A stretch of DNA of 64,000 bases from DATAQC01 sp038232455 (GTDB taxonomy: Bacteria > Actinomycetota > Acidimicrobiia > Acidimicrobiales > AC-14): NCBI GenBank assembly GCA_038232455.1, contig JBBSHU010000002.1, positions 3,621-67,620 on the forward strand. Reading direction: 5' to 3'. Positions 33,128 to 42,999 of this stretch are shown piece by piece (position 1 is the first letter of the stretch; every line of letters starts with the position of its first letter). Below the pieces are notes generated by a model. That model ran no database searches. It saw only the letters and a program-made list of their open reading frames with translations, and was not told the DNA's origin. Made by a program: the position numbers and the translations under genes.

Positions 33128-33523
33128 GTGACGGACGAGCAGCCCACGACAGCCGCTGACGTGAGCCCGGAGCGCGGCTTCTTCGACGACTTCAGCGACA
33201 GGGCGTCGACCGTGGCTGCGAAGCCGTGGTTCTTCCTGGGAATCGTCGTCTCGGCACTGGCATGGCTGGCGCTCGGACCGCTGACCGGGTTTTCCCACGG
33301 CTGGGTCGACGCCCTGCAAGTCGTGGCGGCGATGGTCACGCTGTTGTTGGTGGCGTTACTGGAGAACGAGCAGTGGCGCAATGGCAAGGCCACGCAGCGC
33401 AAGCTGAACATGCTGTTGGAGGCTTTCGCCTACATCTTGGAACGTGACGAAGCTCCGGCGGAGCAGATCCGACAACTTCAAACTGCCGTCGGCCTCGAGA
33501 AGCGAGAGAGCATCTCCGACTGA
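33128..33523 (+). CDS. Small membrane protein, low-affinity iron permease family
   Basis: A 131-residue protein with two membrane helices. The pattern PWFFLGIVVSALAWLALGPL (about 36-55) followed by VVAAMVTLLLVALLENEQWR (about 69-88) and a C-terminal helix with KLNMLLEAF matches the low-affinity iron permease/DUF family (PF04120-like). Despite the name, transport activity is unproven for bacterial members. The GTG start has GAGGAGG about 4 bases upstream. It is divergent from the Ddn-like gene, with a 150-base gap holding no visible gene. Confidence 0.8.
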   Translation: MTDEQPTTAADVSPERGFFDDFSDRASTVAAKPWFFLGIVVSALAWLALGPLTGFSHGWVDALQVVAAMVTLLLVALLENEQWRNGKATQRKLNMLLEAFAYILERDEAPAEQIRQLQTAVGLEKRESISD

Positions 33524-33562
33524 GTCGCCGGACAATAGCAGTTTTACGCGTCTTGCGGCTCT

Positions 33563-34039
33563 TCAGGCCCGACGGTAGAACGTGGCCTGCCACCGTCCAG
33601 TGAGCGGGGTCGTGGCCACCCGCTCGGCGGCACCGATCAACCACGCCGCCACTTCGTCGAGGTCGGCCCCGTCTTCCACTGTGGCGACCATGCCGCGGGC
33701 ACGATGGTCCTGGATCACCCTCCACCCCTCGGGCATCGCCAGTCCGCTCTCGGCCAATCGGGCCACGACCCTCTTTCCGGCCGAGTGCTGCAAGCCCACG
33801 GTGGTGGGTTCGAACCCCTCACGACGGGCCTTCCCGGGCAGCCAGGTGGCCAGCAACGCCTCCGGGCCACGCGCTCCGAGGAACCCGAGTATCCCCTGCC
33901 GGGGCGGCTCGACGCCGTCGGGCAACACCGGCTCGATGTTGACCCACCCGTCGCGTGCGGCCGCCAGGCGTCTCATCCGGGCGACGAGCTCTGCCCGGTC
34001 GTCGGCGCGAAAGGTGATCTCCTTCGACTCGGCAGCCAT
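33563..34039 (-). CDS. Conserved hypothetical protein
   Basis: A 158-residue soluble protein starting at an ATG and with an ordinary coding pattern. I recognise no catalytic motif. It has a conserved-looking centre (residues 50-85, ILGFLGARGPEALLATWLP then REGFEPTTVGLQHS) and a C-terminal WRVIQDHRARGMVATV. It lies 7 bases before the lipoate-ligase-like gene's stop on the same strand, so they may be cotranscribed. Nothing in the neighbourhood defines a role. Confidence 0.65.
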   Translation of the reverse strand: MAAESKEITFRADDRAELVARMRRLAAARDGWVNIEPVLPDGVEPPRQGILGFLGARGPEALLATWLPGKARREGFEPTTVGLQHSAGKRVVARLAESGLAMPEGWRVIQDHRARGMVATVEDGADLDEVAAWLIGAAERVATTPLTGRWQATFYRRA

Positions 34040-34046
34040 CGTTGCG

Positions 34047-34778
34047 TCAGAGGGTACTCAGCCCGTGCAGGAAGGCATCCTCTACGGCTCCGGCGGTCGG
34101 CCCCCGCATGTCGCCGCCGGAGGTGCCGACGTCGGCGATCCCGACAGCCACCCCGGCCAGATCCCGCTCGGCCCGTGACCGCGCCGCGCCGTCGAGGCCC
34201 AGGACCCCGAGGATCGAGGCCGGGTCCCACCTCAACAGGGCGGCGCACTGCAACAGGGTCCCGGCGCGGGTCCGACGCTGGCTGATCCCGACGACCTTGG
34301 CCCCGGCGATCCGCACCTCCCCGGGGCCCAGACCGGCGAAGCACACCAGCGGCGACCACGGACCGGCCAGAAGGGGTCCGTCGTGCCAGTCGGCGTCGGC
34401 CCCCAGGATGGTGGCGGCGTCGACCCAGGCCTGGCCCAGCCAGTGCGTGGCCCGACCCACGTCGCGGTCCCACAGGGCGTCGGCGGCCGGGACGAAGACG
34501 TCGACCCACACGAGGTCGCCGGTACCGACGAGCACGGCGCCGCCACCGCTGCGTCGCCTCACCACCGACACCTCATGGGACTCGGCGGCCGCGACATCGA
34601 CCACCTCCAGCGGCTGGGTACTACCGAGGACCAGTGCGGGCCGGCTGGCCGCGACGAGGCGGACGGCGGGGTTCGGGGTCGACGGCCACGGCTCGCCGTG
34701 CGCCTCGCTCGCCGAGCCCCGCCACCGGTCCACCCTCCACCGCCCGACCGACGTGGAGATCACGCCGGGCGGCGTCAC
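34047..34778 (-). CDS. Lipoate-protein ligase A-like protein
   Basis: A 243-residue member of the BPL/LplA/LipB superfamily. The key motif RRRSGGGAV (74-82) matches the RRxGGG signature of lipoate ligases and octanoyltransferases. GAKVVGISQRR follows as the lysine-containing lipoyl-AMP contact. These enzymes attach lipoate or octanoate to lipoyl domains of dehydrogenase complexes and glycine cleavage H protein. Whether this one is a ligase, an octanoyltransferase or an amidotransferase cannot be told. The start is a GTG at 34778 without a strong ribosome-binding site. Confidence 0.82.
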   Translation of the reverse strand: MTPPGVISTSVGRWRVDRWRGSASEAHGEPWPSTPNPAVRLVAASRPALVLGSTQPLEVVDVAAAESHEVSVVRRRSGGGAVLVGTGDLVWVDVFVPAADALWDRDVGRATHWLGQAWVDAATILGADADWHDGPLLAGPWSPLVCFAGLGPGEVRIAGAKVVGISQRRTRAGTLLQCAALLRWDPASILGVLGLDGAARSRAERDLAGVAVGIADVGTSGGDMRGPTAGAVEDAFLHGLSTL

Positions 34779-34800
34779 TCAGGGTCCAGAGGTCTGACCC

Positions 34801-35310
34801 TCAGGCCGACAGGGCGGTGCCGGAGCGGAGGTACGGCGCCCAGTGCGGGTGCACCGTCCCGACGGCCACGATGATCCAGGTGAGCTCCTGGGGGGCGACG
34901 GGGCGGCGTCGCAGGGTGAGCCCGGTCTCGTGGACCAGGTGGTCCTCCTTGCGGGTGTTGCACGGGCGGCAGGCGGCGACCACGTTCTCCCAGGTGTGGG
35001 GCCCGCCGCGACTGCGGGGAATCACGTGGTCGATGTTCTCAGCCGCCTTGCCGCAGTACTGGCACCGATGGTCGTCACGAGCAAATACGGCGCGGCGGTT
35101 GAGGGCGGCCCGGGCCCGGAACGGCACTTTCACGAAATAGGTGAGCCGGATCACCGACGGCTCCGGCAGTACGGCCCGCTCGGAGTGGAACTCGTGGTCG
35201 GTGGCATGCAGGAGCTCGGCCTTCTCCCTGAGCACCAGCACCAGAGCCCGACGAGCCGACACCACACAGAGCGGCTCGTACGAAGCGTTGAGCACCAGTG
35301 CCTTCGACAT
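34801..35310 (-). CDS. HNH endonuclease-domain protein
   Basis: A 169-residue protein of the small actinobacterial HNH family. Zinc cysteines are Cys83, Cys86, Cys114 and Cys117. The catalytic core is DHVIPRSRGG (about 94-103) followed by TWENVVAACRPCNTRK. The N-terminal region starts ALVLNASYEPLCVVSARRA, a conserved pattern of this housekeeping family, which is chromosomal and not part of a restriction system here. The biological role is unknown. A 142-base gap on its 5' side contains no gene I can support. Confidence 0.88.
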   Translation of the reverse strand: MSKALVLNASYEPLCVVSARRALVLVLREKAELLHATDHEFHSERAVLPEPSVIRLTYFVKVPFRARAALNRRAVFARDDHRCQYCGKAAENIDHVIPRSRGGPHTWENVVAACRPCNTRKEDHLVHETGLTLRRRPVAPQELTWIIVAVGTVHPHWAPYLRSGTALSA

Positions 35311-35452
35311 CAGGGTGTCGGTCCGGCTCCGGTCACTGCCGTTGCTGGTGGCTCAACCATCGGCTGAGGGTATCGCGCCGTCGCCGGTGGGCGGCTCAAA
35401 ATGGGCTGGCTGGCACGACGGCACCCACCGGCTGCGGGAGCCGGCGCCCCGG

Positions 35453-35695
35453 TCAGCCCTTGTCGCGACACCATTCCAGCCACGCCACCACGTCGGCGGC
35501 CTCGGGCGGGTGATCGGGGTCCCCGTAGGCCGTGCGGGCACGGAACCGCAGCCACTCGGGGTCCGGGGCGGGAACCGGCGGCCATCGCCGCCACCAGCCC
35601 GGCCGGGCCAGGCGACGGACCTGGACTATCGCCGTCGGCCACAGGCGGGGCCGGGCGGCCACCGCCACCACCACCGGCCAAACCCCCGAGCTCAC
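35453..35695 (-). CDS. Small conserved actinobacterial protein
   Basis: An 80-residue protein starting at a GTG that overlaps the ROK kinase stop (GTGA junction). It has the recognisable arrangement PRLWPTAIVQVRRLARPGWW (about 16-35), then PDPEWLRFRARTAYG and a short C-terminal helix with VVAWLEWCR. Similar short proteins occur widely in actinobacteria, without a known function. It is too short and too basic at the centre to be an enzyme; interaction with membrane or nucleic acid is only a guess. Confidence 0.7.
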   Translation of the reverse strand: MSSGVWPVVVAVAARPRLWPTAIVQVRRLARPGWWRRWPPVPAPDPEWLRFRARTAYGDPDHPPEAADVVAWLEWCRDKG

Positions 35696-36564
35696 CGGGC
35701 CGGCACCAGCCGGTCGGTCCCCCGCCACCCGACCGCGGCCGCGCCGACGAGCGGCCCGAGGTCGCCCAGCCCGGCGGGAACGATACGAGTGCCGGCCGAG
35801 AAGTCCAGGCAGGCCGAGCGGTCGACCTCGGCCTGGGCCCGGCTGAAGAAGCGGTCCCCGAAGCCCAGGGCGACGGATCCGGCCACCACCGCCAGTTGCA
35901 GGTCGCAGAGGTTGGCCACCGACGCCACCGCCCGGCCCACGAGCACAGCGGTCCGGTCGACGATGTCCCCGCCGGCCTCGGCCGCGGTTCGGCCGGTTAT
36001 GTTCGCGATGGCAGTGCCCGACGCCTCGGCCTCCAGGCAGCCGTGGGCCCCGCACTCGCACAACCGGCCGTCGGGCACGACGATGAGGTGGCCGATGTGA
36101 CCGGCGTTGCCCCCGGCGCCGTCGAGGAGCCGGCCGTCGAGCACAATGCCGCCCCCCACGCCTGTGGAGACCACCATGGCCAGATAGTTGTCGCAGCCGG
36201 CGGCGGCGCCGCGCCATCCCTCACCCAGGGCCAGCGCCTTGGCATCGTTGTCGACGAAGGTCGCCAGCCCGGTGACGCCGGCCAGCCGGGACCGGAGGGG
36301 GTAATCCCGCATCGACGGGATGTTGAGGGGTGACACCTCCTCGCCTCCTGCGCCCATGGGACCACCGCAGCCCACACCACACACGATCACGTCGTCGCCG
36401 GCTTCGGAAACGACCGTGTCGACAACGGACAGGATCTCGTCCATCACCTCGTCGGCGTAGTCGGATCGGGGAGTGGATGTCGCGGCTCTGGCCATGACGT
36501 CGCCCTCGACCGTAACGATGGCCGCGGCCACCTTCGTCCCGCCCACGTCGATTCCCAGTGCCAC
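35692..36564 (-). CDS. ROK-family sugar kinase (glucokinase-like)
   Basis: A 290-residue ATP-dependent hexokinase of the ROK family. It begins LGIDVGGTKVAAAIV (3-17), the phosphate-1 ATP motif, and contains VDNDAKALALGE with the catalytic Asp, STGVGGGIVLDG and GHIGHLIV. The zinc motif CECGAHGCLEAEASG is complete. Glucose is the likely substrate by family, but N-acetyl sugars are possible. It is divergent from moxR (50 bases) and shares a junction with the small protein downstream. Confidence 0.9.
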   Translation of the reverse strand: MALGIDVGGTKVAAAIVTVEGDVMARAATSTPRSDYADEVMDEILSVVDTVVSEAGDDVIVCGVGCGGPMGAGGEEVSPLNIPSMRDYPLRSRLAGVTGLATFVDNDAKALALGEGWRGAAAGCDNYLAMVVSTGVGGGIVLDGRLLDGAGGNAGHIGHLIVVPDGRLCECGAHGCLEAEASGTAIANITGRTAAEAGGDIVDRTAVLVGRAVASVANLCDLQLAVVAGSVALGFGDRFFSRAQAEVDRSACLDFSAGTRIVPAGLGDLGPLVGAAAVGWRGTDRLVPAR

Positions 36565-36614
36565 CTCGATGACCGCAGGGTAGGCGGTTACCGCTGGGGC
36601 GTCTCACCTGGCTT

Positions 36615-37637
<1,023 letters not shown>

Positions 37638-37641
37638 GACG

Positions 37642-38901
37642 GTGGCACCGGTGCCTACCCGGCGCGGCTGGGCCATGGTGGTCGGCGCCGCGACCCTGCT
37701 CGCCACCGGCCGGGTGTTCGGCATCTTCGAGTTGTTCGTCCTGGGTACCGGCGCGGCCGGCCTGGCAATCGTCGGGGCGGTCACCGTGCTCCGACGTCAG
37801 GTCGACCTCGACGCGAGCCGGAGCGTTCACCCGGCCCGCATCCACGTGGGCGCCGACAGCCGGGTGGAGTTGTCCGTCACCAATCGGGCTCACCGCATGT
37901 CACCCGTGGTCGCCGTGCGAGACACCGTCGCCCTGGTGCCACCGTCCGGCGGGTCCGCCGACGCCACCGCCGACTCCCGGATAACGGGCCGCCGGCGCCA
38001 GGCCCGGTTCCTGCTCGCTCCTCTCGCCGCCGGCCAGCAGAACCGGGCCAGCTACCGGCTTCCCGCCGAACGTCGGGGCATCTTCGTCATCGGCCCCCTG
38101 CGGGCCGAGGTGAACGACGTCTTCGGACTGTGGTCGAAGGTCACGACGATCGCCCCCTCGATCGAGCTCACCGTCTACCCGGCGGTGGAAGTGCTGGCGT
38201 CGGCGATGCACTCCCAGGGCGACGACCCCACCTCGGGCGCCCCCCGGCCGGCCAGCGTCGGACCAACCGGCGAAGACCTGTACGGCCTGCGCCCGTACGA
38301 GGTGGGCGACGATCTGCGCCGGGTGCACTGGCCCTCCACCGCCCGCACGGGTGAGCTCGTGGTCCGCCAGCTCGAGCTGCCATGGCAGGGACGGGCGACC
38401 GTGCTCCTCGACGTCCGGGCCACCGCGCATACCGACGCCACCCTCGAGGCGGCCGTGTCGGCAGCGGCGAGCATCCTGGCCGCCGCTTGGGCGGAGGGGG
38501 CGCTCGTGCGCCTGACCACCACTGACGGTACCGACTCCGGTTTCGCCGCCGGTCACACCCATTACGAGGCCGTCATGGAGCATCTGGCCGTGGTCGGACC
38601 AGGACGAGCCGATGGCCTCGAGGCGGTGGTGGGTGGGCTGCACCGGGCCGGCAACGGGGGCAGCCTCACCGTCGTCACCACTGCGGCGGCCCCCGGTGGC
38701 GACCTCGACGGGATGGCCGGCCTGCACGGCCGCTTCGCCACTCCCACCATCGTGGTGGTCGACACTCCGGCCGCCCCGATGGCTCCGGCGCCGCCGCCGA
38801 TGGGTGCGACCCTCCTGCGGGTCACGGCAGGCAGCGCGTTGGCTCCGATCTGGAACCGGGTGTTCGCCGGCACGTTCCTCAGGGCATCGAGTTGGCAGTG
38901 A
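37642..38901 (+). CDS. DUF58-domain membrane protein
   Basis: A 419-residue protein with two close membrane helices near the N-terminus (about 12-50), an extracytoplasmic/beta-rich part, then the DUF58 domain. The signature is visible as GLRPYEVGDDLRRVHWPSTA, followed by LVVRQLELPWQGRATVLLDV, a von Willebrand-like core. It lies 4 bases after moxR and its stop overlaps the tgpA start. The MoxR-DUF58-transglutaminase trio is widespread; the substrate is unknown. Confidence 0.9.
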   Translation: MAPVPTRRGWAMVVGAATLLATGRVFGIFELFVLGTGAAGLAIVGAVTVLRRQVDLDASRSVHPARIHVGADSRVELSVTNRAHRMSPVVAVRDTVALVPPSGGSADATADSRITGRRRQARFLLAPLAAGQQNRASYRLPAERRGIFVIGPLRAEVNDVFGLWSKVTTIAPSIELTVYPAVEVLASAMHSQGDDPTSGAPRPASVGPTGEDLYGLRPYEVGDDLRRVHWPSTARTGELVVRQLELPWQGRATVLLDVRATAHTDATLEAAVSAAASILAAAWAEGALVRLTTTDGTDSGFAAGHTHYEAVMEHLAVVGPGRADGLEAVVGGLHRAGNGGSLTVVTTAAAPGGDLDGMAGLHGRFATPTIVVVDTPAAPMAPAPPPMGATLLRVTAGSALAPIWNRVFAGTFLRASSWQ

Positions 38902-41243
38902 GCTCCCGCCCCAGGAGTGACGGCGCCCCCCGGCCCGCCTTGGCCCCCACGGCCGCAGAGATGGCTCTCACCGCCGTGACCGCGGCTGCCGTCGTGGGCC
39001 TGGCCCGCCTGTTCACCGACACGTCGTTCATCGTGCCGATGCTCGTGGTGGTGGCCGTCGGGCACGGGCTGGCGGTCGTCCTGCGCCGGGTGGGGGTCGG
39101 CCTCGCCGGCGCCGCCCTGCTGTCGGGAATCGGCCTTTTCGTCACCCTGGGTTGGGTGATAGAGCCCCAGACCCTCACCTTCGGCCTGCCCCTCGGCCCC
39201 ACATGGCACGCCATGCGGGTCGACCTCGCTTCGGCCGCCGACCTCTTCAACCAGGTCCGGGCGCCCACCCCGGCCATCCGCGGGTTCGTCCTGGCCTGCG
39301 CGGCCGTCGCCTGGGCGATGGCCTTCGCCGCCGACATGTTCGCCTTCCGGGCCCGGGCCCGCTTCGAAGCACTCGTGCCGTCGTTCGTACTGTTCCTCTT
39401 CGGGGCCGTGCTCGGTGCCGATCGCCTTCGCCTGGCTTCGGCCGGTTTGTACCTGGCCGCCGTACTTGTCTTCTTCGTGCTGGCCGACCCCCTGGGCCGG
39501 ACAGGGCCGGCCTGGTTCGGCGGCCGGACGGGTGCCGGAGGCCGGGCCCTGGCCCGCTCCGGGCTGATCACCTCGCTGGTCGTGGTGGTGGCCACGCTGG
39601 TCGTTGCCCCCCGCCTGCCCGGCGCCCACGCCACCGGAGTGGTCGCCCTGAAAAAGGGGTCCGACAACGGGTCGGGTTCCCGGGTGACGGTGAGCCCCCT
39701 CGTCGACATCCGGGCCCGGCTGGTCGACCCATCGGGCACGGAATTGTTCTCGGTGAGCAGCGACATTGCCACCTACTGGCGCCTCACCTCCCTCGAGCGC
39801 TTCGACGGCAGAATCTGGTCGTCGGTCGGGAGCTACGAGCCCGCCAAGGGTCGCCTTCCCGCCGGCGTCCCCTCCCGGTCGGCTGCCCAGACCCTGGTGC
39901 AACAGTTCGACGTCGCCGCCCTGTCGGCCATCTGGCTTCCTGCCGCCTACCGGCCCGAGCGCCTCGACGGCATCGGCGGTGTTCGCTTCGACCCCGACTC
40001 GGCCAGCCTCCTGACCGAGGCGGCCAGCGCCAACGGGCTCCACTATGCCGTCGAATCGTCGCTGCCCCGCCTCACCGCCGATGACCTGGCCACCGCGTCA
40101 TCGGCACTCTCCGCCGGCCAGGCCCCCCGCTACCTCGACCTGCCGTCGGACTTCCCCGCACCCGTCCGCCTCGAAGCCCAGCGGGTAACGACCGGCGATG
40201 CCGCCACCTGTGAGCTCCTCTCCTGCTCAGCCGAGGAATCGTCGACCGGACAGCTGACGCCGTTCCATCAGGCCCGGGCCCTCCAGGACTGGTTCCGGAC
40301 CAACTTCACCTACGACCTGAACGTGCCCCCCGGTCACGATGACTCGGCCATCCAGAGGTTCCTCAGGGTCAAAGCGGGCTACTGCGAGCAGTTTGCCGGC
40401 ACCTTCGCAGCCATGGCCCGCTCGATCGGTCTCCCCAGCCGCGTCGCCGTCGGCTTCACCTCCGGCACCCTCGGGAGCGACCGGCGCTACCACATCACCG
40501 GCCGGGAGGCCCACGCCTGGCCCGAGGTGTACCTGGCCCCCTACGGGTGGGTGTCGTTCGAGCCCACCCCCGGCCGAGTCCACCCGGGAACCGAGGCCTA
40601 CACCGGCGTCGGCGCCACCGCTCCGACCACCGGCGCCGAACAACCGGCCGCCCCCGCCACCACTCCCCCGGTCACCGCCGCCCCGGCGGCCGGCCAATCT
40701 GCTCCCACCACCGTCGCTCCCTCTCCGACCGGCGCCGAACGCCGATCCCCGGCGAAGCGGCCGGGCTGGCCCTTCCCGGCCACTGTGGGGCTGGTCCTGT
40801 TGGCGGTCGCGGCCTACCTGGGCGGGGTCCCTCTGGCCTACCAGATGCGCCAGTCCCGTCGGCGGGCCCGGGCAGCCACGCCCACGGACCGCGTGCTGCT
40901 GGCATGGTCGGAGGCCGAGGAGGACCTGGCTCGCGCCGGCATCGGCCAGCGCCCGGCGGAGACGGCCGCCGAGTTCGCCGCGCGCGCCCGCTCGGGGCTG
41001 CCTGCCACCTCGGCCGGGTCGGCCATGTTCGAGCTTGCCGGCCAGCTCTCCTCGGCCGCCTACTCCCCCGCGGGCGCCGACGAGACCGCCGCCCACCGGG
41101 CCGAATCCGCCGCCGCTACCGTCCGCACCGCAGTGCGCGCCGATGTGGGCCCGGTAGCCAGGACCCTGTGGTCACTCGACCCGAGGCCCCTCGTGAAGGC
41201 AGTCGATCGGGCCCGGAAATCGCCGCGGGCCCCAGGTGACTAG
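38898..41243 (+). CDS. TgpA-like membrane transglutaminase-domain protein
   Basis: A 781-residue protein with an N-terminal block of six to seven membrane helices (about 20-240), then a large outside domain containing a transglutaminase-like fold. The presumed catalytic residues are Cys496 (KAGYCEQFAG), His539 (GREAHAWPEVY) and Glu555 (WVSFEPTPG). A Pro/Ala/Thr-rich stretch (about 570-620) leads to a second membrane helix and a C-terminal DUF4129-like domain (about 670-750). The GTG at 38898 overlaps the DUF58 stop. It is probably a protease or crosslinking enzyme of the envelope. Confidence 0.9.
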   Translation: MSSRPRSDGAPRPALAPTAAEMALTAVTAAAVVGLARLFTDTSFIVPMLVVVAVGHGLAVVLRRVGVGLAGAALLSGIGLFVTLGWVIEPQTLTFGLPLGPTWHAMRVDLASAADLFNQVRAPTPAIRGFVLACAAVAWAMAFAADMFAFRARARFEALVPSFVLFLFGAVLGADRLRLASAGLYLAAVLVFFVLADPLGRTGPAWFGGRTGAGGRALARSGLITSLVVVVATLVVAPRLPGAHATGVVALKKGSDNGSGSRVTVSPLVDIRARLVDPSGTELFSVSSDIATYWRLTSLERFDGRIWSSVGSYEPAKGRLPAGVPSRSAAQTLVQQFDVAALSAIWLPAAYRPERLDGIGGVRFDPDSASLLTEAASANGLHYAVESSLPRLTADDLATASSALSAGQAPRYLDLPSDFPAPVRLEAQRVTTGDAATCELLSCSAEESSTGQLTPFHQARALQDWFRTNFTYDLNVPPGHDDSAIQRFLRVKAGYCEQFAGTFAAMARSIGLPSRVAVGFTSGTLGSDRRYHITGREAHAWPEVYLAPYGWVSFEPTPGRVHPGTEAYTGVGATAPTTGAEQPAAPATTPPVTAAPAAGQSAPTTVAPSPTGAERRSPAKRPGWPFPATVGLVLLAVAAYLGGVPLAYQMRQSRRRARAATPTDRVLLAWSEAEEDLARAGIGQRPAETAAEFAARARSGLPATSAGSAMFELAGQLSSAAYSPAGADETAAHRAESAAATVRTAVRADVGPVARTLWSLDPRPLVKAVDRARKSPRAPGD

Positions 41244-41614
41244 TCCTCGCGCTTGAACCGCTTCCTGATGCGCTTGCCGGCGTCGCCCATGCTCTCGCGC
41301 AGGTTGTGGGTCTTCATGGTGTCGGACACCTGACGCCAACCGGCCCGACCCATCTTGCGCAGGTTGCGCTCGAAGATCACCGCCGAACCGAGCATGACGA
41401 GGAAGCCGACGAATCCCAGGATCAGCGACGAGGCGAAGGCGACGAGGAGCAGCACGAAGCCGCAGACAAAGCCGAGCGTGGCCCATTTGAGGTTGCGCCC
41501 GGCGTGGCGGTACAGCGTGGTCTTCCCGACCTCACGCGCGAAGGCAGGATCGCTCTCATAGAACTGCTGCTCAATCTCGTGGAGGATCCGTTGCTCGTCC
41601 TCGGAAAGCGGCAC
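41240..41614 (-). CDS. DUF3040 membrane protein
   Basis: A 124-residue protein. The first ~35 residues are the DUF3040 signature, beginning MPLSEDEQRILHEIEQQFYE. Two membrane helices follow (about 55-92) and a basic C-terminus ends the protein. The start is set at the GTG at 41614, with GAGAGGG upstream; the frame is open to 41668 but that stretch has no family match. DUF3040 proteins are typical of actinobacteria, often near the dcw cluster; function is unknown. Tail-to-tail with tgpA, overlapping by 4 bases. Confidence 0.87.
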   Translation of the reverse strand: MPLSEDEQRILHEIEQQFYESDPAFAREVGKTTLYRHAGRNLKWATLGFVCGFVLLLVAFASSLILGFVGFLVMLGSAVIFERNLRKMGRAGWRQVSDTMKTHNLRESMGDAGKRIRKRFKRED

Positions 41615-41713
41615 GCCTACCCTCTCAACAATCCTGCTCCTTCGCAGGGGCCAATCTTCGCACAGCACGACATGCTCAACAACGCGGTGAGACGACGAAT
41701 CTGCCTTCCCAGA

Positions 41714-42976
41714 CTAGACCTGCGGTCCCCATTGCTGGTCCCCCCCGCGCCGGACCTCCAAACCTTTGTCACCGACGAGCGATGCCGGCCCCACGGCCCG
41801 GTCGCCGAAGCGGACGCGAACCTGGTCGACGGCCCTGGCCACGCCCTCCCGACGGTCCCCGGCGGCCAGGACCTCCTCGAGGCCGAGTTGGCGCCCCCGG
41901 GCCGCCATCAGGTTGGACGCGCTGACGCCCAGGAGCCGCACCCCGGGTGACACGTCGATGCCGGCCAGGAGAACGAGGGCGGCGTCGACGAGCGCAGGAC
42001 CGGTGTCGAGCCCGTCCGCCTCGGTGTGGGACCGGGTGATGGTGCGAAAGTCCCCGAAACGGACCTTCAAGGTCACCGTCCGACCCGAAAGCCCGGCGCT
42101 GCGCAGGCGGCTGGCGACGGCGTCGGACAGCCGCACCACCTCTCGACGGAGGACATCGGGGTCGCGATGGTCGCGCGGGTAGGTCTCCTCGTGGCCGACG
42201 GACTTGGCCGCCCGGTCGGCCACGACCGGTCGAGGATCGCGGTTGTGGGCCAGATCGTGCAGGGACCTCCCTGACGCCTGCCCAACGGCACAGATCAGGG
42301 TGTCGAGGGGAAGCGCGGCCAAGTCGCCGACCGTCCTGATCCCGAAACGCTCGAGGCGGCGGCGGGTGGCCGGGCCCACGCCCCAGAGAGCGCCCACCGG
42401 GTGGGCGTGCAAGAAGGCCAGCTCCTCGTCGGCGACCACCACCTTCACGCCCAGCCCCGGCAGGGGCCCGGCCATCGACGGTGTGGGCTTGGCCGCCTCC
42501 GATGCCAACTTGGCCAGCAATTTCGTCGTGGCCACCCCCACCGACGACCACAACCCGGTCTCGTCGTGGATCCGGGCCCGGAGCTGCACGGCGATCTCCG
42601 GCCCCGACCCCCACAGTCGGCGCACCGAGGAGACGTCGAGGAAGGCCTCGTCGAGGGAGATCCCCTCGACGAAGGGGGTGAACGAGGTGAGAACGGCATG
42701 GAGACGCCGGCTGTAGTCGGCGTAGATGTCGTGGCGACCGGCGAGGAAGACGGCATGGGGACAGAGGCGCCGGGCCCGGGCCGACGGCATCGCCGAGTGC
42801 ACCCCGTAGGCCCGGGCCTCGGAGGACGCCGCCGCCACCACCCCCCGGCTCCCGGTGCCGCCCACGACCACTGCCTTGCCCACGAGGCTCGGGTCGGCCA
42901 GCACCTCGACGGCGGCGAAGAAGGCGTCGAGGTCGACGTGGAGGATCGACGGCTCCCGGCGTGGAGGACCGACCAT
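41714..42976 (-). CDS. dinB: DNA polymerase IV (DinB)
   Basis: Y-family translesion polymerase. The 420-residue product has the palm motif HVDLDAFFAAVEVL (13-26) with the metal-binding aspartate, and SLDEAFLDV with the catalytic DE pair. The steric-gate region ASSEARAYGVHSAMPS and a C-terminal little-finger domain follow. The C-terminus lacks a clear beta-clamp motif; QQWGPQV at the very end may be a remnant. An ATG at 42976 starts the gene, divergent from 43000 with 23 bases between. I saw no LexA box. Confidence 0.93.
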   Translation of the reverse strand: MVGPPRREPSILHVDLDAFFAAVEVLADPSLVGKAVVVGGTGSRGVVAAASSEARAYGVHSAMPSARARRLCPHAVFLAGRHDIYADYSRRLHAVLTSFTPFVEGISLDEAFLDVSSVRRLWGSGPEIAVQLRARIHDETGLWSSVGVATTKLLAKLASEAAKPTPSMAGPLPGLGVKVVVADEELAFLHAHPVGALWGVGPATRRRLERFGIRTVGDLAALPLDTLICAVGQASGRSLHDLAHNRDPRPVVADRAAKSVGHEETYPRDHRDPDVLRREVVRLSDAVASRLRSAGLSGRTVTLKVRFGDFRTITRSHTEADGLDTGPALVDAALVLLAGIDVSPGVRLLGVSASNLMAARGRQLGLEEVLAAGDRREGVARAVDQVRVRFGDRAVGPASLVGDKGLEVRRGGDQQWGPQV

Positions 42977-42999
42977 CGGGCCCAGCCTACGATTTCCTC

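Noticed and set aside
32525..33319. N-terminal extension of the Ddn-like protein to 33319
   Set aside because: The extension overlaps the divergent gene at 33128 and lacks any similarity to the family; the typical start is near 32977.
33592..33615. Minus-strand ACCCCGCTCACTGGACGG as a family A copy
   Set aside because: The match covers only the first half of the unit; the remainder diverges. It may be chance in GC-rich sequence.
33806..33830. GGGTTCGAACCCC looks like a tRNA T-arm
   Set aside because: No matching acceptor or anticodon arms around it, and it encodes a plausible part of a 158-residue protein.
35310..35681. 123-residue minus-strand open frame upstream of the HNH gene
   Set aside because: It is a Gly/Pro/Arg-rich shadow of the small protein at 35453-35695 and the gap; no ribosome-binding site and no conserved motif.
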